Made by a program: the position numbers and the translations under genes. The notes under the pieces are model-generated. The model had not been told where the DNA came from and ran no database searches. It worked only from the letters and a program-made list of their open reading frames with translations. From WLMZ01 sp963732585 (GTDB lineage Bacteria > Actinomycetota > Acidimicrobiia > Acidimicrobiales > Ilumatobacteraceae), in contig CAVSZY010000004.1 in the NCBI GenBank assembly GCA_963732585.1, positions 1,054,001-1,118,000 on the forward strand: a DNA stretch of 64,000 nucleotides, read 5' to 3'. This document shows, piece by piece, positions 17,302 to 25,769 of the stretch (within the stretch, counting starts at the first letter, position 1; each line of letters starts with the position of its first letter).

Positions 17302-18427
17302 TCAACTACTGCGCGGCTGCTGCTGTGTGGCGCAGTGGATGCCACCGCCGCCAGCGGCCAGCGCGTCGATATCGATCATCACGACCTGGCGGTCGCTGAA
17401 CAGCTCGCGGAGCAGGTCGTAGGCGGCATCGTCGGCGTCCTTATCGCCGAACTCCGGGGCGATCACGGCGCCATTGCAGACGTAGAAGTTCATGTATGTG
17501 GCCAGAAATTCGTCACCGCCGCCGCGCACCTCCTGCGGCTGGGCGATCTCGATCACCTCGTAGGCGCCGCCATCGGCTCGACCGCGCCGCCGTGACCTGC
17601 TCGCGGGTGCGCGCCGCCACGGCCACCCACGGATCCTCAGGGTCGTCGAAGGCGGGCGCGTCGATGACGATCGTCTCTGCGGAGATGAAGCGGGCCAGCG
17701 TGTCGATGTGTCCGTCGGTGATGTCGCGCCCGGCCAGCCCGTCGACCCAGATCATCCGCTTGGCACCGACCATAGCCAGCATTGACGTCTCGATCTGTGC
17801 TCGGCTTCGGCCCGGATTGCGGTTCTCGTTCACCCAGGAACTTTCCGCTGCGAGCACCGTCGCGTGCCCATCGACCTCGATGCCGCCGCCTTCGCCGACG
17901 AGGCCGCTATCGATCAACTCGATCCGCAGATGGGCGGCGACGACTGCGGCCAGGGTGCTGTCGCCGTCATGCGTCTGCTTGCCACCCCAACCGTTGAAAC
18001 GGGCGTGACCGGCACCGAGTGCACCGCTTTCGGAGAGCAGAAAGTTGGGCAACGTGTCCCGGGCCCACAGGTCGTCGACCGGGGCGTCGAGCAACTTGAC
18101 GTCGCCGCCAAGGGCGGACTCGGCGTCGGCCCGGGCATCGGGGCGAACCAGCATCGTCACCGGCTCAAAGTCGGAAATTGCCAGGGCGATGCGCGCGATC
18201 GCGTCCTGCACATCGATGAGATCCTCACCCCAGATCTCCTCGCTCGATGGCCAACACATCCAGGTCCGCTCGTGCGGGGCGTCTTCGGCAGGCATCGACC
18301 ACGTGGACGCAGTGGCGTCCGACCCAGCTTCGCTGCCACATCCAGCGATCACCATGCCCGTCGCCACGACTGGTAGGCCCGACAACAACAGGCGTCTGCT
18401 GATCGGGGACGTTGCGAAATAATCCAT
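17302..18427 (-). pseudogene. Agmatine deiminase-family protein with Tat/lipoprotein signal, frameshifted
   Basis: The protein starts MDYFATSPISRRLLLSGLP and continues to MVIAGCGSE. A twin-arginine motif, hydrophobic core and lipobox (VIAGC) predict an exported lipoprotein; standard agmatine deiminases are cytosolic. The body follows the guanidino-modifying fold: DDLWARDTLPNFL, GEGGGIEVDGHATVLAAESS and DGHIDTLARFIS. At about 17578 one extra base shifts the frame. The remainder reads VIEIAQPQEVRGGGDEF and ends GGGGIHCATQQQP with the expected nucleophilic cysteine. Deleting one base yields a full-length protein of about 374 residues that should hydrolyse agmatine or a similar guanidine. It lies 71 bases after the ABC binding protein, as the last gene of that unit. 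Confidence 0.75.
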
Positions 18428-18498
18428 CCACCCAATGTAGAAAGCCCAGTAATCGGCGCAGGGGAGGCCCGGCCAGCTCCCCTGCGCCAATGTCGTTG

Positions 18499-19683
18499 CT
18501 AGACGCCACCCTCCACGTTGGTCACCGTGATCGGGGCGTAGGCCACACCCTTGGCGTCGACACCTTTGGCATCCAACAAGGCCAGCGCGGCGGTGACGAT
18601 GTCGTTGGTGTAGGCGCCAGCATCCGGGGCCTTGGTCAGCACCGTCGATCCTTCCTGGTTCTTCGTCTCCTGTGACAGCTTGGCGGTGCGATCCCATGCC
18701 GCCTGGTCGATGACACCGGCACCGTTGGGTGCCGGCCAGATCAGCTTGTTGATCTCGTTCATCATCCACAGCTGGTGATTGGCACCACCAAAGGGCGCGC
18801 CGGCAGCGACGATGATGTCGGCGCAGGCCTGCACCTCGTCACGACATGTTGCCCAACCTTCGAGCGAGGCGGCGACGAAACGGATGGCGATGTCCTTGTA
18901 CGTGGCATCGCTCGCCAGCTTCTTGGCGTCGGCCCAGATCGCGTCCTGCAACATGCCGACACCTTGCTCCTCGTAGCTGATCACGTTGAGTTCGTCGGCG
19001 GTGTACAACTTGCCCGTCGCCGGGTTGATCGTCTCCAACACCTGGGCGTACTCGTTGTAGGTCATTGCTTCGGCGGCGTCGATGTCACCGGCCAACAGGG
19101 CGTTCATGTTGAAGTCCTGTTGCACGTGCTCGACATCGCTCGCTGGATCGAGGCCCGCTTTGGTCAACCCGGCGAAGACCTCGAACTCGTTGCCGAAGCC
19201 CCAGTTGCCAATTTTCTTGTCTTTGAACTCGGCGATGCTCGTCGGCCCGTCTGGCTTCAGCGACACCTGCAACGTGCCGGAGCGTTGGAAGACCTGAGCG
19301 ATGTTGACGATGTCGGCTCCGGCTTCACGGCTGGCGAGCGCCTTGGGCACCCAGGAGATGGCGAAGTCGACCGCGCCGTCGGCCAGCTGCTGCTGCGGCA
19401 CGATTTCGACCGCGCCTTGAACGATTTCGACGTCCAAGCAGTAGTCGGCGTAGGTGCCGTTGCTCTTCGCCGCGTAATAGCCGGCGAACTGTGATTGCGT
19501 CACCCACTGCAGTTGCAGCTTGATCTTGTCGGGTGTGGTGCACTCGGTGGCTGCCGCTGTTCCTTCGGCGCCCGGCGTGGTGGCCGCTGGCTCCTGCGCT
19601 GCTTCGTCACTACCGCAGGCGGTGGCGACGAATGACAGGGCCGCAACTCCTGCGACCCATTTCCTCAATCGACGGTTCCTCAT
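18499..19683 (-). CDS. ABC transporter substrate-binding lipoprotein (NMT1/THI5-like)
   Basis: A 394-residue solute-binding protein with a lipoprotein signal (basic start MRNRRLRKW, lipobox FVATAC, Cys23) and a Thr/Ala/Glu linker. The mature part is of the NMT1/SsuA/ThiY type: KIKLQLQWVTQSQFAGYYAA, YCLDVEIVQGAVEIVPQQQL, and NEFEVFAGLTKAGLDPASDV. Such proteins bind pyrimidine-like, aromatic or sulfonate ligands. The neighbouring dihydropyrimidinase and amidohydrolase suggest a pyrimidine, hydantoin or ureide ligand, but this is inference. It is the membrane-anchored partner of the two permeases and one ATPase encoded upstream on the same strand. Confidence 0.85.
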   Translation of the reverse strand: MRNRRLRKWVAGVAALSFVATACGSDEAAQEPAATTPGAEGTAAATECTTPDKIKLQLQWVTQSQFAGYYAAKSNGTYADYCLDVEIVQGAVEIVPQQQLADGAVDFAISWVPKALASREAGADIVNIAQVFQRSGTLQVSLKPDGPTSIAEFKDKKIGNWGFGNEFEVFAGLTKAGLDPASDVEHVQQDFNMNALLAGDIDAAEAMTYNEYAQVLETINPATGKLYTADELNVISYEEQGVGMLQDAIWADAKKLASDATYKDIAIRFVAASLEGWATCRDEVQACADIIVAAGAPFGGANHQLWMMNEINKLIWPAPNGAGVIDQAAWDRTAKLSQETKNQEGSTVLTKAPDAGAYTNDIVTAALALLDAKGVDAKGVAYAPITVTNVEGGV

Positions 19684-19734
19684 GGCACTTGCTCCTCCCC
19701 CGGGGTAACCCGGTTTTTGTCGAAATCGAACCCG

Positions 19735-20532
19735 TTAGGCGCGACCTCTTGTGCTGCCGCCGCCGGGTGTGACGACGGCCTCCATCACGATGGAGATGAT
19801 GTAGAACGCCAGCCCGAGCAGACACGCTCCGAACACGTATGCCCAGGCGACGGCGTTCTTCGATGTGGCGAGGCTGCTCGTGATCTTCGAGCCGAGCCCC
19901 TTCTGGTTTCCCCCAAAATACTCGGAAACGAAGGCGGTGATCACCGCCAACGGTGCAGCGATTTTGAGCGCCACGAACAGATACGGAATGGCGTTGGGAA
20001 TCCGCACCTTGCGCATGATTTCGCCCTCGGACGCAGCGTAGGAGCGCATCAATTCAAGGTGCGTGGCGTTGACCTGCGAGAGCCCCTTGGCAACGTTGAC
20101 CAACACTACGAAGAACACGCCGAGGGTCACCGTCAATCGTCGCGGCACTGCGCTGGTGGTGGCGAACATGTTGGAAAACACGGTCACCAGAATGAAGATC
20201 GGAATCGCGTTCAGCGAGATCGACAACGGCGTGACCAACTCGTCCAAGACCTTGAATCGCCGCACCGCGAAGGCCACGGCGATGCCGAGCAGCGTGCCGA
20301 CGATCAGCCCGATCAGGGCGTTGGTGCCCGACTCTCTCGCCGCGTCCCAGATGCGCCCGAAGTTGCTGCGGAACTCGGCGAAGATCGTCGACGGGGCGGT
20401 CAAGAAGTAGGGCTTGAGGTCGAAGACTTTGACGACGGCCTCCCACACACCGAGCAAGAGCGCCATCGCGACCACGGGCGGAGCACCGGCGCGCACGATA
20501 CGCCCGAGGCGAGAGTCGGCGTCGGCGGTCAT
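19735..20532 (-). CDS. ABC transporter permease (SsuC/TauC type)
   Basis: A 265-residue inner-membrane permease with about six helices and the binding-protein-dependent transport motif near the end (RSYAASEGEIMRKVRIPNAI: the EAA-like loop that docks to the ATPase). The start MTADADSRLG overlaps the ATPase stop as ATGA. It is the second permease of the importer; the pair presumably forms a heterodimer. The C-terminal tail (VTPGGGSTRGRA) is short and cytoplasmic. Confidence 0.88.
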   Translation of the reverse strand: MTADADSRLGRIVRAGAPPVVAMALLLGVWEAVVKVFDLKPYFLTAPSTIFAEFRSNFGRIWDAARESGTNALIGLIVGTLLGIAVAFAVRRFKVLDELVTPLSISLNAIPIFILVTVFSNMFATTSAVPRRLTVTLGVFFVVLVNVAKGLSQVNATHLELMRSYAASEGEIMRKVRIPNAIPYLFVALKIAAPLAVITAFVSEYFGGNQKGLGSKITSSLATSKNAVAWAYVFGACLLGLAFYIISIVMEAVVTPGGGSTRGRA

Positions 20533-21350
20533 CGGCTGTCGACTCCGAGGACCTGATGTGAAGGGTGCTGGGTGGCCGCCTCGATGCCGCGCAATGCCTC
20601 TCGAACCTGCGTCACCTTGGCGAAGAACGCGGCATTGTCGCGGGTCTCATCGGATCGTTGGGCACCAAGTTCGACGTCGATCGTCTGCGTGACGCGCCCT
20701 GGCCGCGGCGACATGACCACCACTCGGTTCGACAGGTACACCGCTTCGGGAATTGAATGGGTGACGAAGACGACGGTGGTCTGCGACGCCGCGCAAATCC
20801 GCAACAACTCGGCCTGCATGTGCTCGCGGGTCATCTCATCGAGGGCCCCGAAGGGCTCGTCCATCAGCAGCAGTTGGGGGTGCGAAGCCAGGGCGCGGGC
20901 GATCGCGACGCGCTGCTGCATGCCCCCGGAGAGTTCCCAGGGGTAGTGGTCGGCGAACTGGGGCAACTGCACGAGCTCGAGCATGTCGTGCGCCCGTTGG
21001 CGACGCTTGCCCTTCTCCCAACCCTTCAATTCCAAGGGCAACTCGATGTTCTGCGCCACCGTTCGCCAATCGAACAATCCGGCTTGTTGGAAGGCCATGC
21101 CGTAGTCCTGGTCGAGCCTGGCTTGCTGAGCGGTCTTCCCATTGACCAACACCTCACCGCTCGTCGGCTCCAGAAGGTTGGCGATCAGGCGTAGCAACGT
21201 CGACTTTCCGCACCCCGATGGCCCGATCAGCGAGACGAACTCACCGGGCCTCACCGTCAGATCGATATCGGTGAGCGCATCGACCTGATTGGATCGCCCG
21301 CCGTTGAACACCTTGTGCAGCGCGCGGACCTCGACGGTTGGGACGCTCAT
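20529..21350 (-). CDS. ABC transporter ATP-binding protein (SsuB/TauB type)
   Basis: The 273-residue ATPase has Walker A GPSGCGKST, signature LSGGMQQRVAIARALA, Walker B LLLMDEPFGALDEM and the H-loop VVFVTHSIPEAV. It energises the importer formed with the two flanking permease genes. ATG 21350 overlaps the upstream permease stop by 4 bases; the longer frame reaching 22058 is antisense-free but lacks similarity upstream of this point. The tail after residue 215 resembles the nitrate/taurine/sulfonate subfamily. Confidence 0.9.
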   Translation of the reverse strand: MSVPTVEVRALHKVFNGGRSNQVDALTDIDLTVRPGEFVSLIGPSGCGKSTLLRLIANLLEPTSGEVLVNGKTAQQARLDQDYGMAFQQAGLFDWRTVAQNIELPLELKGWEKGKRRQRAHDMLELVQLPQFADHYPWELSGGMQQRVAIARALASHPQLLLMDEPFGALDEMTREHMQAELLRICAASQTTVVFVTHSIPEAVYLSNRVVVMSPRPGRVTQTIDVELGAQRSDETRDNAAFFAKVTQVREALRGIEAATQHPSHQVLGVDSR

Positions 21351-22216
21351 ATCAAGGATTCTTTCGGGCGGTGGCGCATCAGGCGCGATTCGGCGAGGGC
21401 GACGAGGCCGGCCATCAGCAGGCCGAGGACGATGGTGCCGAGCACGGCGGTGAACATGCGCGCCGGCTTGGAGGTGGCCTCGTTGGCGAACTTGATGATC
21501 AGACGACCGACGCCGCCATCGACGGCGGTGGACATCTCCGAAACCAGCACGCCGAACACCGAGGCCGATGCGGCCAGCTTGAAGCCGGGCACCATGTAGG
21601 GGATCGCCGCCGGGAAACGTAGTTTGATCAGCGTCTGCCACCACGACGCGGCATAGGAGTTCATCAGCTCCAGCGATTCGGGCTTCGGTGAGGTGAGGCC
21701 TTTGAGGGTGTTCACCGCTATTGGGAAGAAGGCCAAGAAGGCGCCGAGCACCACAGCCGACATCCACTTTTCCCATTCGAAGCCGCCGATGCTCAGCTTG
21801 CCGCCCCACGAGACGACCAGCGGGGCGAGGGCGATCAGCGGGATGGTTTGCGAGGCGACGAGCAGGGGCAGCAGGCCCCGCTCGACCACCTTGAGGCGGG
21901 CCATGACGATGGCCAAGCCGACACCGACAAGGCTGCCCAACAGGAACCCGAGCACGACGAGGCGCAGCGAATACCACATTGCCTTGAGCACGATCTGCCA
22001 CACGTGTTGGCCCCTGAAACTGGCCTCGACATCGCCGAAACGGGCGAACCATTCCCACACATGCGGCATCTGCTTGTCGCCGGAGCGAGGCAGCAGTGTC
22101 CAGCCTGCGATCTTGCCGCCAGCCTCTGGCCCGACCACCTTGTACAGCTCCCAGGCGCAGGCGACAAGTACCAATGCGACCACGAACATGACGACACGGC
22201 GGACACGCTTGGGCAT
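21347..22216 (-). CDS. ABC transporter permease with extended first loop
   Basis: A 289-residue inner-membrane permease. It starts MPKRVRRVVMFVVALVLVAC, a membrane anchor. A longer-than-usual periplasmic stretch follows (about residues 30-75, including PHVWEWFARFGDVEASFRGQ) before the SsuC-like core and EAA loop (LMNSYAASWWQTLIKLRFPA). This enlarged loop may contact the binding protein. ATG 22216 is preferred over the track start at 22267 because basic residues and a hydrophobic core follow it directly. It overlaps the ATPase gene by 4 bases. Confidence 0.85.
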   Translation of the reverse strand: MPKRVRRVVMFVVALVLVACAWELYKVVGPEAGGKIAGWTLLPRSGDKQMPHVWEWFARFGDVEASFRGQHVWQIVLKAMWYSLRLVVLGFLLGSLVGVGLAIVMARLKVVERGLLPLLVASQTIPLIALAPLVVSWGGKLSIGGFEWEKWMSAVVLGAFLAFFPIAVNTLKGLTSPKPESLELMNSYAASWWQTLIKLRFPAAIPYMVPGFKLAASASVFGVLVSEMSTAVDGGVGRLIIKFANEATSKPARMFTAVLGTIVLGLLMAGLVALAESRLMRHRPKESLI

Positions 22217-22223
22217 AGGCGGT

Positions 22224-23252
22224 TCAGTCCTTGGCCCGGATTGCTTCGGCGACACCGGGCAACACACGGCTGCCCCACGCCGCCAGGGTGTGGTCCATGT
22301 CGTCGTGTTGCAGGTAGATGGAGAACTGGTCGACCCCGAGTTCCTTGAGCTCCTGCATGCGCCGAATCTGTTCCTCGACCGGCCCGATCACGCAGAAGCG
22401 ATCGACGATCTCGTCGGGGACAAAGGCGGCGTGGGTGTTGCCGGCGCGACCGTGCTCGTTGTAGTCGTACCCCTCGCGGCTCTCGATGTAGTCGGTCAGC
22501 GCCTTGGGCACGCCTCCGCCGGTGCCGTAACGGGAGACGATGTCGGCGACGTGATTGCCGACCATGCCACCAAACCAGCGGCATTGCTCGCGGGCGTGGG
22601 CCAACTGCGCGGGGCTGCCATCGGTGACATAGGCCGGTGCGGCGACGCAGATCTTGATGCTCGCCGGATCGCGACCAGCCGCGGCTGCAGCCTCACGCAC
22701 CGACTTGATCGTCCACTCGACGATCGACACGTCGGCGAGCTGCAGAATAAACCCGTCACCGACCTCGCCAGCCAAGGCCAGCGCCCGCGGGCCATAGGCG
22801 GCAACCCATACCTCGCCGCGGCTCTTCGTCGCCCACGGGAAACGGATCGACGAACCCTTGTAGTCGACGTCGCGACCGTTGATCAGCTCGCGGATCACGT
22901 GGATTGCCTCGCGCAGGGTGGCCAGCGTGGTCGGCTTGCCGTTGGTCACCCGCACCGCTGAATCGCCGCGGCCGATGCCGCAAACGGTGCGGTTGCCGAA
23001 CATGTCGTTGAGCGTCGCGAAATTGCTCGCCGTCACCGTCCAGTCGCGAGTCGCCGGGTTGGTGACCATCGGGCCGACGATGACCTTGCGGGTGGCCGCC
23101 AGGATCTGGCTGTAGATCACGAACGGTTCCTGCCAGAGGATGTGCGAATCGAACGTCCACACATACTCGAAACCAAGTTGCTCAGCGCGTGTCGCCAGAT
23201 CGATGACTCTCGAGGCGGGTGGATTGGTCTGCAGGACGATGCCGAATTCCAT
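22224..23252 (-). CDS. LLM-class F420-dependent oxidoreductase (TIGR03842-like)
   Basis: A 342-residue luciferase-like flavin/F420 barrel: MEFGIVLQTNPPASRVIDLA, YVWTFDSHILWQEPFV, GPMVTNPATRDWTVTAS and FGNRTVCGIGRGDSAVR. It closely fits a TIGR subfamily known to sit beside hydantoinase/dihydropyrimidinase genes. The start lies 2 bases after the dihydropyrimidinase stop and the gene is followed by the transporter, so it belongs to this pathway. It could reduce a pyrimidine ring, or oxygenate it in the manner of RutA, another LLM enzyme. The true reaction is unknown. Confidence 0.82.
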   Translation of the reverse strand: MEFGIVLQTNPPASRVIDLATRAEQLGFEYVWTFDSHILWQEPFVIYSQILAATRKVIVGPMVTNPATRDWTVTASNFATLNDMFGNRTVCGIGRGDSAVRVTNGKPTTLATLREAIHVIRELINGRDVDYKGSSIRFPWATKSRGEVWVAAYGPRALALAGEVGDGFILQLADVSIVEWTIKSVREAAAAAGRDPASIKICVAAPAYVTDGSPAQLAHAREQCRWFGGMVGNHVADIVSRYGTGGGVPKALTDYIESREGYDYNEHGRAGNTHAAFVPDEIVDRFCVIGPVEEQIRRMQELKELGVDQFSIYLQHDDMDHTLAAWGSRVLPGVAEAIRAKD

Positions 23253-23254
23253 GA

Positions 23255-24703
23255 TCAGACCAGGTACTGCGAGAGGCCGCGGCGCACGTACTTGCCGTGG
23301 CCTTTTCGTCCGACGTAGGTGTCGTTGTCGATCACGACTGTTCCACGGCTGAGCACAGTGTCAACCTTGCCATCGATCACCCAGCCCTCCCATGCCGAGT
23401 GATCCATGTTCATGTGATGTTTATCGTTGATGCCGATTTTTGTTTTGGCGTGCGGATCCCAAACGACGACGTCGGCATCGGCGCCGGGGGCGATGATGCC
23501 CTTTTTGGGATACATCCCGAACATCCGTGCCGGGGTAGTGCAGCACGTTTCGACCCAGCGCTCCAACGACAATTCGCCAGCGACGACACCTTGATAGACC
23601 AGCTCCATGCGGTGCTCGACACCGCCGATGCCGTTGGGAATGGCCGAGAAGTCGCCGAGGCCGAGCTCTTTTTGATCCTTGAAACAGAACGGGCAGTGAT
23701 CGGTGGAGACGACGGCGAGTTCGTTCATCCGCAAGCCGCGCCACAAGTCGGCCTGGTGGCCGTGGCCGTGCAGACCGCGCCAGTCCGGATCGTGATCGCG
23801 TGAACGCACCGGCGTGGAACAGACCCATTTCGATCCCTCGAAGCCGGGCCGCGCCAGCGTCTCTTCCAACGTCAGCCAGAGATACTGCGGGCAGGTTTCG
23901 GCGAACACGTTGCGGCCGTGATGGCGGGCGGCGGCCACTTCCTCGAGGGCATCGCCGGCCGACATATGCACGATGTACAGCGGCACATTGCCAGCGACAT
24001 GGGAGAGCACGATCGCCCGATGGGTGGCTTCGGCTTCCAGCGGTGAGGGGCGGGTGTAGGAGTGGTACTTGGGGTCGGTCTCGCCGCGGGCCAGCGCCTG
24101 GGCGACGAGCACGTCGATGGCGATGCCGTTCTCGGCGTGCATCATGATCATCGCCCCGCAGTCGGCGGCGGTCTGCATCGCTTTCAGGATCTGTCCGTCG
24201 TCGCTGTAGAACACGCCGGGGTAGGCCATGAACAGCTTGAAGCTGCTGATGCCCTCGTGCTCGGTGAGGTAGCGCATGGCCTTCAGCGACTCGTCGTCGA
24301 CGCCGCCGATGATCTGGTGGAAGGCATAGTCGATGGCGCATTCGCCCTCGGCTTTGCGGTGCCATTCTGCCAGGCCGTCGTGGACGTTCTCGCCAGCGCG
24401 CTGCACGGCCATGTCGACGATCGTGGTCACCCCACCCCACGCTGCAGCACGCGATCCCGTCTCGAAGGTGTCGGAGGCGAAGGTGCCACCGAAGGGCAGT
24501 TCCATGTGGGTGTGGACGTCGACTCCACCGGGGATGACGTATTTGCCAGTGGCGTCGATGACCTTGTCGGCAGCTTGCTCGGCGGAGCTGAACGCGCCGG
24601 GGCGACCGACGGCAGTGATCTGCTCGCCGTCGATCAACACGTCGCTGGCGATTACCCCACTCGACGAAATGACCTGGCCGTTCTTGATCAGTGTGCGTGC
24701 CAT
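23255..24703 (-). CDS. Dihydropyrimidinase / D-hydantoinase
   Basis: The 482-residue cyclic amidohydrolase is full length. Metal ligands and the carboxylated lysine are all visible: GVDVHTHME (H-x-H), SSFKLFMAYPG (Lys), MMHAENG, LYIVHMSAGDA and VVSTDHCPFCF (Asp). It hydrolyses dihydrouracil, dihydrothymine or hydantoins to N-carbamoyl amino acids in the cytosol. It is the second gene of the catabolic unit, between the nitrilase-family enzyme that would take its product and the LLM enzyme. Substrate preference between dihydropyrimidines and hydantoins cannot be read from sequence. Confidence 0.93.
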   Translation of the reverse strand: MARTLIKNGQVISSSGVIASDVLIDGEQITAVGRPGAFSSAEQAADKVIDATGKYVIPGGVDVHTHMELPFGGTFASDTFETGSRAAAWGGVTTIVDMAVQRAGENVHDGLAEWHRKAEGECAIDYAFHQIIGGVDDESLKAMRYLTEHEGISSFKLFMAYPGVFYSDDGQILKAMQTAADCGAMIMMHAENGIAIDVLVAQALARGETDPKYHSYTRPSPLEAEATHRAIVLSHVAGNVPLYIVHMSAGDALEEVAAARHHGRNVFAETCPQYLWLTLEETLARPGFEGSKWVCSTPVRSRDHDPDWRGLHGHGHQADLWRGLRMNELAVVSTDHCPFCFKDQKELGLGDFSAIPNGIGGVEHRMELVYQGVVAGELSLERWVETCCTTPARMFGMYPKKGIIAPGADADVVVWDPHAKTKIGINDKHHMNMDHSAWEGWVIDGKVDTVLSRGTVVIDNDTYVGRKGHGKYVRRGLSQYLV

Positions 24704-24734
24704 GAGACGCTGCCCCTTGTTCGGTGTCGGTGGT

Positions 24735-25580
24735 TTAGTTGTCAGTGTTGCTCAGCGAACCGTACATGTCGGGTCGCCGGTCCCGGTAGAAGGCCCATTG
24801 ATTGCGAACCTCGTCGATCAGGTCCATGTCGAGGTCGCGCACGATCAACTCCTCGTCGTAGGTGCTGGCGACGTCGCCGACGAACTGCCCGCGGGGGTTG
24901 ACGAAGTAGGTCTGACCGTAAAAGTCGTTGTCGCCCTGCGGCTCGACGCCGACCCGGTTGATCGCCCCGATGTAGTACTCGTTGGCCACCGCCGAGGCCG
25001 GTTGCTCGAGTTGCCAGAGGTAGGCGCTGAGGCCGCGGGAGGTAGCCGAAGGGTTGAAGACGATCTTCGCCCCGGCCAGGCCAAGCGCCCGCCAACCTTC
25101 AGGGAAGTGCCGGTCGTAGCAGATGTAGACACCGATTCGGCCGACGGCGGTATCGAAGACGGGGTAGCCGAGGTTGCCCGGCTTGAAGTAGTACTTCTCG
25201 AGGAAGCCCTTTACCTGGGGGATGTGGGTCTTGCGGTACTTGCCGAGGTAGCTGCCGTCGGCGTCGATCACGGCGGCCGTGTTGTAATACACGCCCTCAT
25301 GCACCTTTTCGTAGATGGGCAGGACGATGACCATGTTCAGCTCGTTGGCCAGGGCCATGAAGCGCTGCGTGGTCGGGCCCTCGGGGATGGCCTCGGCGGT
25401 GGCGTAATACGCCGGGTCCTGCGCCTGGCAGAAGTACGGCCCAGTAAAGATCTCCTGGTAGCAGATCACCTGGGCCCCTAGCGCGGCTGCGGCATGGGTG
25501 TGCTCGATGTGCTTTTGGATCATCGATTCGGTGTCGCCGGTCCATGTGCACTGCACTAACGCTGCTCGAACGATCGTCAT
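24735..25580 (-). CDS. Carbon-nitrogen hydrolase, beta-ureidopropionase or N-carbamoylputrescine amidase
   Basis: A 281-residue nitrilase-superfamily enzyme with the complete triad Glu43 (CYQEIFTGPYF), Lys117 (YRKTHIPQ) and Cys154 (ICYDRHFPE). It would release CO2 and ammonia from an N-carbamoyl amine or amino acid. The neighbouring dihydropyrimidinase favours beta-ureidopropionase (last step of reductive pyrimidine breakdown). The agmatine deiminase seven genes downstream and the early motif also allow N-carbamoylputrescine amidase. ATG 25580 is chosen because the family fold begins there; the upstream 60 codons are repeat DNA. It is the first gene of the leftward unit. Confidence 0.88.
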   Translation of the reverse strand: MTIVRAALVQCTWTGDTESMIQKHIEHTHAAAALGAQVICYQEIFTGPYFCQAQDPAYYATAEAIPEGPTTQRFMALANELNMVIVLPIYEKVHEGVYYNTAAVIDADGSYLGKYRKTHIPQVKGFLEKYYFKPGNLGYPVFDTAVGRIGVYICYDRHFPEGWRALGLAGAKIVFNPSATSRGLSAYLWQLEQPASAVANEYYIGAINRVGVEPQGDNDFYGQTYFVNPRGQFVGDVASTYDEELIVRDLDMDLIDEVRNQWAFYRDRRPDMYGSLSNTDN

Positions 25581-25672
25581 ACGCGGATGGTAGTCCCGCC
25601 GTTGGCAGCGGCACAACGGGAGGTCCCGCCCGACCCCCGCCCTCCCACCCGTACCCCTGCCCACCCGTGCCC

Positions 25673-25765
25673 CTGCCGTACTCCCTGCCCCTGCCGTACT
25701 CCCTGCCGTACTCCCTGCCGTAATCGTGCGTTTCGTTGCGACCGCCGCAAGGCAACGCACGATTA
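25673..25765. repeat. Short tandem repeats leading into a hairpin repeat, copy 1
   Basis: CTGCCGTACTCC-like units occur three times at 25673-25714. They run into a hairpin at 25721-25765 whose arms TAATCGTGCG and CGCACGATTA are perfect, with inner pairing GTTGCG/CGCAA. It begins 5 bases past the stop of the AbiEi/DUF559 gene, so it could end that transcript. A second copy in the same orientation lies at 26811-26855. The pair looks like a REP-type repeat. Confidence 0.65.
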
Positions 25766-25769
25766 CTCG

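Noticed and set aside
20529..22058. A 509-codon frame for the ABC ATPase
   Set aside because: Only the part from 21350 resembles an ATPase; the rest lies over the permease gene in another frame.
25614..25765. Possible CRISPR array from short repeats
   Set aside because: Units are about 12 bases, abut without spacers of constant length, and no cas gene is nearby.
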